Shown: piece after piece, positions 20,388-28,882 of the stretch
Layout of the letters: every line of letters begins with the position of its first letter
How positions within the stretch are numbered: the stretch's first letter is position 1
Assembly: GCF_023556315.2 (NCBI RefSeq)
Contig: NZ_CP116221.1
Span: 3,796,001-3,860,000, forward strand
Reading direction: 5' to 3'
Length of the DNA: 64,000 bases
Source: Psychroserpens ponticola
GTDB taxonomy: Bacteria > Bacteroidota > Bacteroidia > Flavobacteriales > Flavobacteriaceae
Notes under the pieces: generated by a model
Seen by the model: the letters and a program-made list of their open reading frames with translations, nothing else
Databases searched by the model: none
What the model was told of the DNA's origin: nothing
Translations under genes and position numbers: made by a program

Positions 20388-21623
20388 ATGAAAAACTTAT
20401 TATTTATACTTTTTTTGATGCTGTTTGTAGCATGTAAAACCAATTCTGAAGAAAAACAGACTCCAGTAACCATCAAAGAAGATGTTACTTTTTTAGCTGA
20501 TGATAAGTTAGAAGGCAGGCAAACTGGAACTGATGGAGAGAAAGCAGCAGCAGCATATATTGCATCACGCTTTCAAAGTTTAGGATTAGAGGCTAAAGGC
20601 ACTAAAGATTATTTTCAAACATTTTCTTTTAAACCTAAAACAGATCCACATCAAGAGGTTAATTATACGGTTAAAGATGGAGATAGCACAATCACAGGAA
20701 CTAATGTTATCGCATTTCTTAATAATAAAGCCGAAAACACCATCATTATAGGAGCACATTACGACCATTTAGGTTATGGAGCAGAAGGATCATTGTTTAG
20801 AGGTGAATCTCAAGAAATTCATAATGGAGCAGATGATAATGCAAGTGGAGTCGCTGTGCTTTTAAATTTAGCCATGACTCTTAAAGAAAAGAATACAGGT
20901 AACAACTATTTATTCATGGCGTTTTCGGGAGAGGAAATGGGATTGTTAGGTTCTAATTACTTTACGAAAAATCCAACAATCGATTTATCAAAAGCGAATT
21001 ATATGATAAATATGGACATGGTTGGACGTTTGAAACAAGACAGTACTTTGGCTGTTTATGGTGTTGGGACTTCGCCTATTTTAAAACACGTTGTAAAAGC
21101 AAATAACTCAAAGTTTAACATTATTGAAAAAGAATCTGGAGTTGGTCCAAGCGATCACACATCGTTTTATAATAGCGACATTCCTGTATTGCATTTTTTT
21201 ACTGGTCAACATGAAGATTATCACAAACCTGGAGACGATACTGAAAAGTTGAATTATGAAGGCATGAATACCATTGCGACATATATTTTTGACATCATTT
21301 CTGATCTTGATGATAATGGAAAGTTGCCGTTTAGAAAAACTAAAAATGAAAGCGAAGAAGTACCACGATTTAAAGTTGGCTTAGGTGTGATACCAGATTA
21401 TTTATACGATGGAGGAGGATTGCGAATCGATGGTATAAGCGAAGACAAACCAGCTCAAAAAGCAGGACTTCAAAAAGGAGATATTGTTGTGAAATTAGGT
21501 GATAGTTTGGTGACAGACATGATGAGTTACATGAGAGCATTATCTACTTTTGATACTGGAGACAAAACGAAAGTAAAAGTTAAACGAGGTGATGATGAGG
21601 TGGAAGCTGATATTGAATTTTAA
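20388..21623 (+). CDS. M28-family zinc peptidase lipoprotein with C-terminal PDZ domain
   Basis: Exported aminopeptidase-like protein. The lipoprotein signal reads LLFILFLMLFVACKTN. The M28 zinc-site motifs are visible: HYDHLG, GADDNASGVAVLL, FSGEEMGLLGS, MINMDMVGRL and SDHTSFYNSDIPVLHFFTG. A PDZ domain occupies about residues 330-411 (FKVGLGVIPDYLYDGGGLRI, KPAQKAGLQKGDIVVKLGD). A PDZ tail is an occasional feature of this family and may regulate or localise the enzyme. It is monocistronic as far as can be seen, convergent with two small membrane genes. Confidence 0.92.
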   Translation: MKNLLFILFLMLFVACKTNSEEKQTPVTIKEDVTFLADDKLEGRQTGTDGEKAAAAYIASRFQSLGLEAKGTKDYFQTFSFKPKTDPHQEVNYTVKDGDSTITGTNVIAFLNNKAENTIIIGAHYDHLGYGAEGSLFRGESQEIHNGADDNASGVAVLLNLAMTLKEKNTGNNYLFMAFSGEEMGLLGSNYFTKNPTIDLSKANYMINMDMVGRLKQDSTLAVYGVGTSPILKHVVKANNSKFNIIEKESGVGPSDHTSFYNSDIPVLHFFTGQHEDYHKPGDDTEKLNYEGMNTIATYIFDIISDLDDNGKLPFRKTKNESEEVPRFKVGLGVIPDYLYDGGGLRIDGISEDKPAQKAGLQKGDIVVKLGDSLVTDMMSYMRALSTFDTGDKTKVKVKRGDDEVEADIEF

Positions 21624-21635
21624 ACTTGGTTTTTT

Positions 21636-21842
21636 CTAAAAACCAGCAATAAGCGCTCCACAAATACCAAGACTAATAATCAAGTAAACCACTGCCAAAA
21701 TAAATAAGACTTTTGCGGCCTTTTTGTTTTTTTTAAAAACGAAAGTACCAATTATTGCTAATAGAATTGCAGGACCAAACATGATTAGTATAATCATGGT
21801 AAATAATCCGTCGAGATTCATATTTGGACTTAATAACATCAT
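21636..21842 (-). CDS. Small two-TM membrane protein (paralogue of the next gene)
   Basis: 68 residues with two hydrophobic helices (FTMIILIMFGPAILLAIIGTF and VLFILAVVYLIISLGICGAL) separated by a KKNKKAAK basic loop. It resembles the neighbouring 66-residue protein in loop, spacing and the shared C-terminal pattern IYxIISxGxCG, so the pair is a tandem duplication. No function is known. It is the last gene of a minus-strand cluster with an Lgt-like protein and a radical SAM enzyme. Confidence 0.7.
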   Translation of the reverse strand: MMLLSPNMNLDGLFTMIILIMFGPAILLAIIGTFVFKKNKKAAKVLFILAVVYLIISLGICGALIAGF

Positions 21843-21852
21843 AGTTTATAGT

Positions 21853-22053
21853 TTAAAATCCGAAGCCTCCGCAAACACCAAAGCTTATAATTGAATATAT
21901 AGTAGCGATGATTAAAATTAATTGACCTTTCTTTTTATTCTTGCCTATTTGAATTAAACCAATAAGAAAAAGAATAAGCGGAACAATAACTCCAAACAAA
22001 ACCATTATAACAATAAATGATTCCCAACCGCTTCCATAAATTAAATAATTCAT
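21853..22053 (-). CDS. Small two-TM membrane protein (paralogue)
   Basis: 66 residues, two membrane helices (FIVIMVLFGVIVPLILFLIG and LILIIATIYSIISFGVCGGF) with a GKNKKKG loop. Its start overlaps the radical SAM stop by four bases, so the pair is very likely translated from the same mRNA. Function unknown; the position suggests it serves the same membrane process as the Lgt-like and radical SAM proteins, which is inference only. Confidence 0.72.
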   Translation of the reverse strand: MNYLIYGSGWESFIVIMVLFGVIVPLILFLIGLIQIGKNKKKGQLILIIATIYSIISFGVCGGFGF

Positions 22054-23444
22054 AGTATTTGATTTCGAAGTTCCTCTAAACGCTCTTTTTTATCATCGCG
22101 ATAAAACAAATTCATCGTTTCAAAAGGAATGATTTTATTATCCTTATCCACAATATGAACACAAGATTTCTTGATAGCTCGCACATCAAAGTTATAAGCA
22201 TCAATAAATTGCATTATAATAATACGGAATAAATTATCATAACCCAATTCTGGTGCATCAATATTTGGCAAGCAACACATAATGGATTTTAAATTCTCTT
22301 CAGCTTTTTCTACGGAATTTCCTGTACTAAATAGTTCAATCATCTTTCCGTGAAGTTGCTCGTCCTGCTCATAAATAATTGTGTTTTTACTATTATCTAA
22401 TAAATCATTCGGATTGATATATCGTGTTAATGGAAATACTTCTTCATCTAATTTTAAAGCATAACCCATCACTAAAGCATCAGGATTACATGGTACAGGA
22501 AGTAAATCGTCTGAGTTGAAAATATCGGTTTGTTCCATGATTTTTCGTCGTACTTCGGTAAGCGTCATTCGATCGGTTTCTGGATTGAAATTATCTAAAC
22601 GACCTGCAATTTGCGTAGGCTGAAACGTAACACCTCGAATACATTTTTGCTTCAAAGCATAGTTGATAATCTTTCCTATTTCATTGTCATTTAACCCTTT
22701 TTGAAGCGTGACCACTAAAGTTGTTGAAAGGTTTAATTTATTCAAGTTATCTAGTGCTTGCTTTCGAATTGCATTCAAATCTGCACCACGCAATTCTTGT
22801 AAAACACTATTTTCAAAGGAATCAAACTGAAGGTAAATTTCAAAATCTGGTGTATAGGTTTTAAGTCGCTCTGCAAAAGCAAAATCTTTAGCAATTTTAA
22901 TGCCGTTGGTATTGAGCATCAAATGCCGAATAGGTAATGATTTCGCATAATCCATAATCTCCCAAAACTGAGGATGAATCGTTGGTTCTCCTCCAGAAAG
23001 TTGAACAACATCTGGCTCCTTTTCATTTTTAACAATGGTGTCTAACATTGCTTTAACCTCTTCTAAAGTACGATGTCTTCCGTAGGTTGGTGATGATCCA
23101 GCATAACACGTTGGACAGGTCAAATTACAGCGATCTGTGACCTCAACAACCGTTAGGCAGCTATGCTGTTCATGATCTGGACACAAACCACAATCGTAAG
23201 GACAACCATAATGGGTTTTGGTATTAAATGTATAAGGCGTTTCACTTGGTTTGTTGTAATTTCTAATGTTTTTGTAGTACTCAATATCATCAGCAATTAA
23301 GACCTTACTATTGCCATGTTCATTGCAACGTTTAAGCATATAAACATTTCCGTTTTCAAATACGATTTTAGCATCTACACGCCGTAAACATTCTGGACAA
23401 AGGCTTAATGTAAAATCGTAATAGGTATATTTTCTAACTGGCAT
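22050..23444 (-). CDS. Radical SAM protein of the Tes/MJ0619-like family
   Basis: Radical SAM enzyme of 464 residues. The cluster-binding motif is CNLTCPTC (Cys106, 110, 113). Ahead of it are further Cys groups: CPEC (16-19), Cys40, and CPYDCGLC plus Cys96, an arrangement known in MJ0619/tetraether-synthase-like radical SAM proteins. The SAM-binding GGEP motif is present (QLSGGEPTIHPQFW). C-terminal cysteines occur in SIMCCLPN and KKSCVHIVD. Family members act on pterins or lipid tails; the substrate here is unknown. The gene overlaps the upstream Lgt-like gene by 11 bases and the downstream small membrane gene by four. Confidence 0.85.
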   Translation of the reverse strand: MPVRKYTYYDFTLSLCPECLRRVDAKIVFENGNVYMLKRCNEHGNSKVLIADDIEYYKNIRNYNKPSETPYTFNTKTHYGCPYDCGLCPDHEQHSCLTVVEVTDRCNLTCPTCYAGSSPTYGRHRTLEEVKAMLDTIVKNEKEPDVVQLSGGEPTIHPQFWEIMDYAKSLPIRHLMLNTNGIKIAKDFAFAERLKTYTPDFEIYLQFDSFENSVLQELRGADLNAIRKQALDNLNKLNLSTTLVVTLQKGLNDNEIGKIINYALKQKCIRGVTFQPTQIAGRLDNFNPETDRMTLTEVRRKIMEQTDIFNSDDLLPVPCNPDALVMGYALKLDEEVFPLTRYINPNDLLDNSKNTIIYEQDEQLHGKMIELFSTGNSVEKAEENLKSIMCCLPNIDAPELGYDNLFRIIIMQFIDAYNFDVRAIKKSCVHIVDKDNKIIPFETMNLFYRDDKKERLEELRNQIL

Positions 23445-24177
23445 TAGCTAATTTTTGAAGAATGAATTTTGAATAATACAACCAACAAATTACACATAAA
23501 AGTTGAATAGTACTTAATCCGAATACATAAAACACATTAGGTTTTATGTATTCAATACAAAATCTAAATCCGAAATAAGATACCATAAAAACCTTAAATA
23601 ACTCTCCGTTTTTTAAGTCTATTTTGTTCTGAAATTGTTTTAATCCAAAAAACAGAATGACTAAGAATATCAATTCGTAAAGTGAGGTTGGATGCCGAAG
23701 CAATCCGTCGCCTAAATCCATTCCAAAAAATGAGGCTGTTTCTTTTCCATAGGTAAATTCTTTTATGCCAGACAAGAAACAACCGATACGACCAATAAAA
23801 ATGCCGAGAATAATAGGAAACACAAAGAGATCACCAGAAGAAGATTGCTCGCCAATTATTTTTTTAGCAAGTTCAACACCAAGCAATCCACCAAATAATC
23901 CACCCATAATTGTTTTGGTGTTTAGGAGTTGGATTAAATTTTCTTGGGAAAAATCTACTAACGGGTTTTCTAGCACTCCAATTAATCTAGATCCAACTAA
24001 AGCACCTAAAGCAGCACCAAGAATAATAGATAATCGATTACCAGACGTGATGTGGTCTTCAGATTTTCGTCTTAGAATTACATAATATCTAAAGGCAATA
24101 AAAAAAGCAAGATACTCTAAAACCAAATGGATATTTATAGAAATACCGAAGAGTTCTGTATCGAAAGGAATTTGCAA
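23434..24177 (-). CDS. Prolipoprotein diacylglyceryl transferase (Lgt)-like membrane protein
   Basis: 247-residue multi-spanning protein with the Lgt outline: about six to seven membrane segments, MGGLFGGLLGVE, GRIGCFLSG and RHPTSLYELIF. In authentic Lgt the second motif reads GRxGNFxN; the Asn after GRxG is Cys here, so it is a divergent paralogue and may not be the housekeeping Lgt. It starts a tight minus-strand cluster (Lgt-like, radical SAM, two small membrane proteins), pointing to a shared lipid or lipoprotein role. Confidence 0.75.
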   Translation of the reverse strand: MQIPFDTELFGISINIHLVLEYLAFFIAFRYYVILRRKSEDHITSGNRLSIILGAALGALVGSRLIGVLENPLVDFSQENLIQLLNTKTIMGGLFGGLLGVELAKKIIGEQSSSGDLFVFPIILGIFIGRIGCFLSGIKEFTYGKETASFFGMDLGDGLLRHPTSLYELIFLVILFFGLKQFQNKIDLKNGELFKVFMVSYFGFRFCIEYIKPNVFYVFGLSTIQLLCVICWLYYSKFILQKLANAS

Positions 24178-24227
24178 TGGCTTATTTTTGATTTAAATAT
24201 ACTGTTATTATAGAAGTTTTAGACCAC

Positions 24228-25127
24228 TTAAAACATGCTCGTTACAATTTCATCAATACCAGAAACGTATGCATTAATAAGATCTCGTTTTTTAGTGATT
24301 GCTGTAAGCTCATCTAGGTCATTTGTTCCAAAAAAAGGTTCAGTAATAATACATGGAGCAGCTGTATATTTTAATAAATGTCCACCACGTTCTGTGGCTT
24401 TTACTTTTTTAGTATAACGATTTCTTAAGCCTAAGGACGCTAACACTTGTCTTTGCATTATTAATGCCATACTATGCCCATTTTTAGAACTATGATAATA
24501 AAGCATTTCAGTCCCATTAGCACTTTTATGACCAGCCGCATTGAAGTGTAAGCTTACTATAAATTTTGGTTGTAGCGCATTTATTTTTGCTGGTAAATGT
24601 GTATAACCTTGATTATTATCATCTCTGAAAACAATTTTCACATTTGCTTTAGTGACTTGTTGTTTAACGGCTTGAGCAATTTCTGAATTAAAATCGAATT
24701 CAAAAATATTGTTTATCATCATGCGTGCGCCTTTCTGACTTTTTCTATGGCCAACCACTAATACACATAAAGGTTTTATACTTGGATTTGCAGACGGAAC
24801 AGGAACAGGTCCAATAACAATATCTTTAGATATAGTTAGTTGGCGAATAAGAACATCCCAAGTTGTATCTCCACTTTTTAGCATCTGGACTAGGATTTCT
24901 GAAATCCAACTTGGCGATATTTCTATAAGTTGACTTTCAAAAAGGGTGTTGTTTTGAAAAAAGCCACTAACAATTGCAAGATGACCTTCATATTCTCTAG
25001 CGTCTTCAAAAGGAAAATTGGCAGGATTATTTGGCGATTGTAGTTTAGCAGAAGTCAATTTAATTACACCTTGTTTGGTTTCAAAATCGGAAGCGTTTTT
25101 AAAAACACCTATTAAATAACTTTTCAT
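24228..25127 (-). CDS. N-acetylmuramoyl-L-alanine amidase (Amidase_3) domain protein
   Basis: Zinc-dependent peptidoglycan amidase-like domain at about residues 125-299. Zinc/catalytic positions are visible in VVGHRKSQKGA, SLHFNAAGH and IITEPFFGTND. The N-terminal 100 or so residues carry no signal peptide and no recognisable cell-wall motif. This contrasts with exported AmiA/B/C enzymes and suggests a cytoplasmic or phage-like release route, or a start lying elsewhere. No holin or phage genes adjoin. Family assignment is sure; cellular role is not. Confidence 0.78.
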   Translation of the reverse strand: MKSYLIGVFKNASDFETKQGVIKLTSAKLQSPNNPANFPFEDAREYEGHLAIVSGFFQNNTLFESQLIEISPSWISEILVQMLKSGDTTWDVLIRQLTISKDIVIGPVPVPSANPSIKPLCVLVVGHRKSQKGARMMINNIFEFDFNSEIAQAVKQQVTKANVKIVFRDDNNQGYTHLPAKINALQPKFIVSLHFNAAGHKSANGTEMLYYHSSKNGHSMALIMQRQVLASLGLRNRYTKKVKATERGGHLLKYTAAPCIITEPFFGTNDLDELTAITKKRDLINAYVSGIDEIVTSMF

Positions 25128-25319
25128 AAAAGGATTTTAGCACTATAAGGTACTAAAAATTAAAAAATTAAGTTCATTATTAATATGACTCTAGGGTTTT
25201 TAATTTCTACATATATTTTTTAAATTCCGTTTTCGATTTAACTTCATAAATGTAAAACGTCACAACTCAATTCTAGTCTTTTAACAAAAAAGCCTAATTT
25301 TGCGCAAAATAAATCGAGT

Positions 25320-26315
25320 TTGGTAAAAATAGGTGACATAGAACTTCCAGATTTCCCATTACTTTTAGCTCCTATGGAAGACGTTAGCGATCCTCCATTT
25401 AGAGCATTGTGCAAGGAGCAAGGCGCAGATGTTGTGTACACTGAGTTTATTTCTAGTGAAGGCTTGATTCGTGATGCTGCTAAAAGCGTCATGAAGCTTG
25501 ATATTTATGAAAAAGAACGCCCTGTAGGGATTCAGATTTTTGGAGCTAATATGGAAAGCATGTTGCAAACCATTGATATTGTTGAAAAATCGAATCCAGA
25601 TATTATCGATATCAATTTTGGATGTCCAGTGAAGAAAGTGGTGAGTAAAGGCGCAGGAGCAGGAATCCTGAAAGACATTTGTTTGATGGAAGAACTGACT
25701 GCTGAAATGGTGAAACGTACCAATCTACCTGTAACTGTAAAAACTCGATTGGGTTGGGATCACGATTCAATAAAAATTGTTGAGGTTGCAGAGCGTTTGC
25801 AAGATGTAGGTTGTAAAGCGATTTCTATTCACGGAAGAACACGTGCTCAAATGTATAAAGGTGATGCCGATTGGAAACCTATTTCAGCTGTAAAAAACAA
25901 TCCGAGAATGCACATTCCTGTATTTGGAAATGGCGATGTTACTACGCCTGAACGCGCTGCGGAAATGAGAGATAGTTATGGTTTAGATGGTTGTATGATT
26001 GGTCGTGCAACAATTGGAAATCCGTGGTTTTTTAAACAAGTAAAACACTATTTTGAAACAGGAGTACATTTAGCTCCAATTTCGATGGGAGAACGTGTGG
26101 ATGCAGCGAGACGTCATTTGCAAATGTCTATTGATTGGAAAGGCGAACGGTTAGGTGTTTTTGAAACTAGAAGACATTACACAAACTACTTTAAAGGAAT
26201 TCCAAATTTCAAGGAACACCGAATGAAAATGGTGACTAGTGATGATTCAAAAGATGTATTTGCTGCTTTTGATGAGGTGTTAGATAAATTTTCAGGGTTT
26301 CAATTTGCTACTTAG
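25320..26315 (+). CDS. dus: tRNA-dihydrouridine synthase, DusB-like
   Basis: FMN-dependent enzyme that reduces specific uridines in the tRNA D-loop. Motifs: LAPMEDVSDPPFR, the catalytic-site region INFGCPVKKVVSKGAGA, TVKTRLGWD, HGRTRAQMYKG and VFGNGDVTTP. The 331-residue length fits. The start codon is TTG (no ATG upstream in frame) and the residues after it (VKIGDIELPDFPLLLAP) are conserved in the family. A TAATTTTG -7-like box at 25295-25302 implies a 5' leader of only about 10 bases. Confidence 0.93.
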   Translation: MVKIGDIELPDFPLLLAPMEDVSDPPFRALCKEQGADVVYTEFISSEGLIRDAAKSVMKLDIYEKERPVGIQIFGANMESMLQTIDIVEKSNPDIIDINFGCPVKKVVSKGAGAGILKDICLMEELTAEMVKRTNLPVTVKTRLGWDHDSIKIVEVAERLQDVGCKAISIHGRTRAQMYKGDADWKPISAVKNNPRMHIPVFGNGDVTTPERAAEMRDSYGLDGCMIGRATIGNPWFFKQVKHYFETGVHLAPISMGERVDAARRHLQMSIDWKGERLGVFETRRHYTNYFKGIPNFKEHRMKMVTSDDSKDVFAAFDEVLDKFSGFQFAT

Positions 26316-26354
26316 TAGTTTTTGCAAGAAGGATGGAACAATCTGTTTGAGCTC

Positions 26355-26374
26355 TCTAGACTTTTTTGTCTAGA
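26355..26374. other. Perfect hairpin between convergent genes
   Basis: TCTAGAC (26355-26361) and GTCTAGA (26368-26374) pair perfectly around a T6 loop, between the stops of dus and the permease gene. The T tract is in the loop rather than after the stem, so it is not a canonical terminator in either direction, though it lies where a bidirectional one would be expected. Confidence 0.5.
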
Positions 26375-26421
26375 AGCGAGTTGTGAGAGCCTGTTTGCCT
26401 AAGCAACTTGCCCAAATAATT

Positions 26422-27627
26422 TTAATTAGATTTCACTAAACTTTTAGTAATACGTTGCGATGCCAACTTTGATGCCAACAAGCCCAGTATGGTAATAGTA
26501 ACCAAAACGAGTATAAAATTAATGGCTTTAATAACCACAGGATAAGGCTCTGAAGGAATAATCATAACCAAAGAAAATTGCTGTTGCAAAAACACGATAA
26601 TGAAGCCTAATATGAGTCCGATAATTCCACCAAGAATCGTCATTAAACTTCCTTGAAGAAAGAAAATACGTCTGATTTCTTTTGTGGTTGCACCTAAATT
26701 AAAAAGTGTGTGAAGCGATTCCTTTTTATCTAGAATCATCATAATTAATGCACCAATCACATTAAATAAAGCAATGATGATGACTAAGGTGAAAATGAGA
26801 TAAACCGCTACATTTTCGGTATTCAACATTTTATAAAGCGCATCATTGAGTTGTGTTCTGTTTTTAACTTGAATGGTATTTCCTAAGATAGATTGCAATG
26901 TTTTAGAAACTTCAGATTCATTAGCATTAGGTTGTAGTTTAAACTCTAAGGCAGAAAGCTGATTGTCGTTATAATTTAGGAGTTGCTTTACGGTTTTTAA
27001 ATCTGCATAAATGTATTCGTAATTTAGTGTTTCGTTGATGTTAAACACACCAATATTAAACACCTTAACAGTATTAAAAGCCCCTTTTACAGAGGTGATT
27101 TGTCCCTTTCCTGGTTTAGGCACAGAAATAGTAAGGCTTTTAGACATGTCTAAAACACCAAAGGATAATTGATTTGAAATTCCGCCTCCAGAAACGATTT
27201 GAGATGTGCCATCTTCAAGCCATCGACCATACATTATCATAGAGTCTATTGACGTTACTTTTTTGTAGTTAGCATCTACGCCTTTTAATGTAATTATTTG
27301 TTGTTTTTGATCGAACTGTACAATCGCACGTTCTTCAATGATTTTAGAATAGGAAGCAATAGCTTGAATTTTATTTAGAGCTTCTAATTGTTGTTCGGTA
27401 AGTGTAAACGATTTGCCTTGAACAGGAACTGCTTTTAAATCTGGGTCAACATAAGACGAAAATTTAAGACTAAATTCTTTTAAACCACCAAAACCAGAAA
27501 GTACAATAAATAGAGCTGCAGAAGCAATAATAGTTCCTGAAGCAGCAATGATGGTCATTATATTAATAGCATTATTACTGCTTTTTGAAAACAAGTAACG
27601 TTTTGCTATGTATAATGAGAAGTTCAT
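26422..27627 (-). CDS. LolC/E-like FtsX-domain ABC transporter permease
   Basis: Inner-membrane permease of the MacB/LolCDE type, with one N-terminal helix (AINIMTIIAASGTIIASAALFIV, ending near residue 40), a large periplasmic MacB_PCD-like domain (about 50-270), and a C-terminal FtsX block of three helices (YLIFTLVIIIALFNVIGALI, LIIGFIIVF region and the last helix). The N-terminal segment SLYIAKRYLFSKSSNNAIN and ATTKEIRRIFFLQGSLMTI match LolE-like proteins. No ATPase gene is adjacent, which is usual for Bacteroidetes Lol permeases. It sits 24 bases downstream of rbfA on the same strand. Confidence 0.88.
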   Translation of the reverse strand: MNFSLYIAKRYLFSKSSNNAINIMTIIAASGTIIASAALFIVLSGFGGLKEFSLKFSSYVDPDLKAVPVQGKSFTLTEQQLEALNKIQAIASYSKIIEERAIVQFDQKQQIITLKGVDANYKKVTSIDSMIMYGRWLEDGTSQIVSGGGISNQLSFGVLDMSKSLTISVPKPGKGQITSVKGAFNTVKVFNIGVFNINETLNYEYIYADLKTVKQLLNYNDNQLSALEFKLQPNANESEVSKTLQSILGNTIQVKNRTQLNDALYKMLNTENVAVYLIFTLVIIIALFNVIGALIMMILDKKESLHTLFNLGATTKEIRRIFFLQGSLMTILGGIIGLILGFIIVFLQQQFSLVMIIPSEPYPVVIKAINFILVLVTITILGLLASKLASQRITKSLVKSN

Positions 27628-27651
27628 TTTTCTAATTTAGAAAATAGACGG

Positions 27652-28050
27652 TTAAGATTTTTTACGTCTACCCAAAAGGTCTTCATTTTTTATAGGATTT
27701 TCTTCACCTTTTAATGATTTTTCTATACCATCAATATATTCTAGTGAATCATCAATAAAGAACTCTAAATTAGGCATGCGTCGCAATTGATTTTTTGTGC
27801 GCTGTGCCATTTCATGACGAATTAAAGGCGTATTTGAGCGAATCCCTTCAATTAATTCTTTTCCTTTATTATTAGGAAAGACACTGAGATATACTTTGGC
27901 AACAGATAAATCTGTGGTTACATTTACCTTGCTTACTGAAATAATTACACCTCGTAATCCACCATCAGTAGCTGCTTTTTGTAATATATCTGCGAGATCT
28001 TTTTGTAAAAGTCCGCCAATTTTTTTTTGTCTTTGGGTTAATTCTTCCAT
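27652..28050 (-). CDS. rbfA: Ribosome-binding factor A
   Basis: Small KH-fold assembly factor that binds the 16S rRNA 5' region during 30S maturation. The 132-residue chain shows the RbfA order: TQRQKKIGGLLQKDLADIL, VISVSKVNVTTDLSVAKVYL, and HEMAQRTKNQLRRMPNLEF, then FFIDDSLEY. The C-terminal acidic/basic tail is typical of this phylum. It is the upstream gene of a short minus-strand transcript with the permease, and divergent from the epimerase gene. Confidence 0.95.
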   Translation of the reverse strand: MEELTQRQKKIGGLLQKDLADILQKAATDGGLRGVIISVSKVNVTTDLSVAKVYLSVFPNNKGKELIEGIRSNTPLIRHEMAQRTKNQLRRMPNLEFFIDDSLEYIDGIEKSLKGEENPIKNEDLLGRRKKS

Positions 28051-28237
28051 TGTCTTAAATTTAAGTCATTATCAGTTCATCATCAGGTTATTCTAATATA
28101 ACGACTTTTATCAATAATAGAACCAAGTTTTGGTTTCGAACTGCAAAAATAGGCGATAATTGAGGAATATGTTAACTTTGAATAGATAAAAGAGGCAATA
28201 TAATTAAAAGACAGTTCGTTTTTACGGACCATTGAAG

Positions 28238-28642
28238 ATGAAAAAAATTGAACATATTGGAATTGCGGTTAAAAATATTGAGGCTTCAAATGATTTATTT
28301 GGAAAGCTATTTGATAAAACACATTATAAAACTGAAGCCGTTGAGAGCGAAGGTGTTTTAACATCATTTTTTAAAGTTGGTCCAAATAAAATTGAATTAC
28401 TTCAAGCAACTAATGCTGAAAGTCCGATTGCAAAATTCATAGAAAAAAAAGGAGAAGGGATTCATCATATAGCCTTTGCAGTTAAAGATATAAAAGCAGA
28501 AATTGAACGCCTAAAAGGCGAAGGTTTTAGAATGATTCATGAACAACCAAAGAGAGGAGCCGACAATAAGCTCATCGCTTTTTTGCATCCAAAAGCAACA
28601 AATGGCGTTCTCATTGAGTTGTGTCAAGATATTGATAAGTAA
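28238..28642 (+). CDS. mce: Methylmalonyl-CoA epimerase
   Basis: Vicinal-oxygen-chelate metalloenzyme that interconverts (2R)- and (2S)-methylmalonyl-CoA in propionate/succinate metabolism. Seen: HIGIAVKNIEASNDLF, LLQATNAESPIAKFI, EGIHHIAFAVKDI and the C-terminal FLHPKATNGVLIELCQ. The 134-residue length is right. I use the ATG at 28238; the frame also has a TTG six bases upstream, but family proteins begin KKIEHIGIAV. It is the last chromosomal protein gene before the tRNA and integrated element. Confidence 0.93.
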   Translation: MKKIEHIGIAVKNIEASNDLFGKLFDKTHYKTEAVESEGVLTSFFKVGPNKIELLQATNAESPIAKFIEKKGEGIHHIAFAVKDIKAEIERLKGEGFRMIHEQPKRGADNKLIAFLHPKATNGVLIELCQDIDK

Positions 28643-28657
28643 TATTGATACAAATTT

Positions 28658-28689
28658 CTTGTAGAGTATTAAAATATGTAGTAATATTG
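28658..28689 (+). promoter_or_regulatory. Candidate promoter of the tRNA gene
   Basis: TTG at 28659-28661 and TAATATTG at 28682-28689 are separated by 20 bases, close to the Bacteroidota -33 TTG and -7 TAnnTTTG elements (one mismatch in the -7 box). The -7 box ends 10 bases before the tRNA 5' end. Confidence 0.5.
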
Positions 28690-28699
28690 CAGCCTTATT

Positions 28700-28773
28700 G
28701 GTCCCATAGCTCAGTTGGTTAGAGCACCTGACTCATAATCAGGTGGTCCATGGTTCGAGTCCATGTGGGACCA
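28700..28773 (+). tRNA. tRNA with anticodon CAT (Met or lysidine-modified Ile2); integration target
   Basis: 74-nt cloverleaf: acceptor GGTCCCA/TGGGACC with A73, anticodon stem CCTGA/TCAGG around CTCATAA (anticodon 28734-28736), 5-base variable loop, and T arm CATGG/CCATG around TTCGAGT. No CCA is encoded. C4-G69 and C5-G68 resemble the determinants reported for E. coli tRNA-Ile2 recognition by TilS rather than elongator Met, so Ile2 is a real possibility, but elongator Met cannot be excluded. The 3' half of the gene is the left attachment site of the 18.9-kb element. Confidence 0.9.
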
Positions 28774-28775
28774 CT
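28730..28775 (+). repeat. attL: left copy of the tRNA 3'-end repeat
   Basis: 46 bases from the anticodon stem to just past A73 repeat at 47647-47692 with three differences, after an identical 20-bp run (28730-28749). The differences are at T-arm positions: A50/T64 here versus T/A there, which keep the stem paired, and one T-loop position. Homology resumes over the downstream terminator. The identical run covering the anticodon loop is the likely crossover core. Confidence 0.85.
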
Positions 28776-28784
28776 AGTAAAACC

Positions 28785-28813
28785 AAGCCTTACAGAGATG
28801 TAAGGCTTTTTTT
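28785..28813 (+). terminator. Rho-independent terminator of the tRNA gene
   Basis: AAGCCTTACA pairs fully with TGTAAGGCTT around a GAGA tetraloop, followed by a T run (28807-28813). A one-mismatch copy lies beside the right att site (47704-47731), so the duplicated unit includes this terminator. Confidence 0.85.
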
Positions 28814-28822
28814 GTGGATTGA

Positions 28823-28845
28823 GGTCAAACATAGGTCAAACATTT
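28823..28845 (+). repeat. Left tandem 11-bp repeat, candidate integrase arm-type site
   Basis: Two abutting copies of GGTCAAACAT (11-bp period) sit 47 bases inside the left tRNA copy, in the same orientation as an identical 23-bp block at 47514-47536 just inside the right end. Placement at both ends of the element fits binding sites for the recombinase or accessory proteins. Confidence 0.6.
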
Positions 28846-28882
28846 CTCTTTTTGTAAACACGGTTTTTAGTAGTTTTGATTT

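Noticed and set aside
23765-24085. 106-codon frame opposite the Lgt-like gene
   Set aside because: It is antisense to a gene with clear family motifs and has no recognisable product.
26355-26374. Rho-independent terminator between dus and the permease gene
   Set aside because: The T tract is inside the loop and none follows the stem on either strand.
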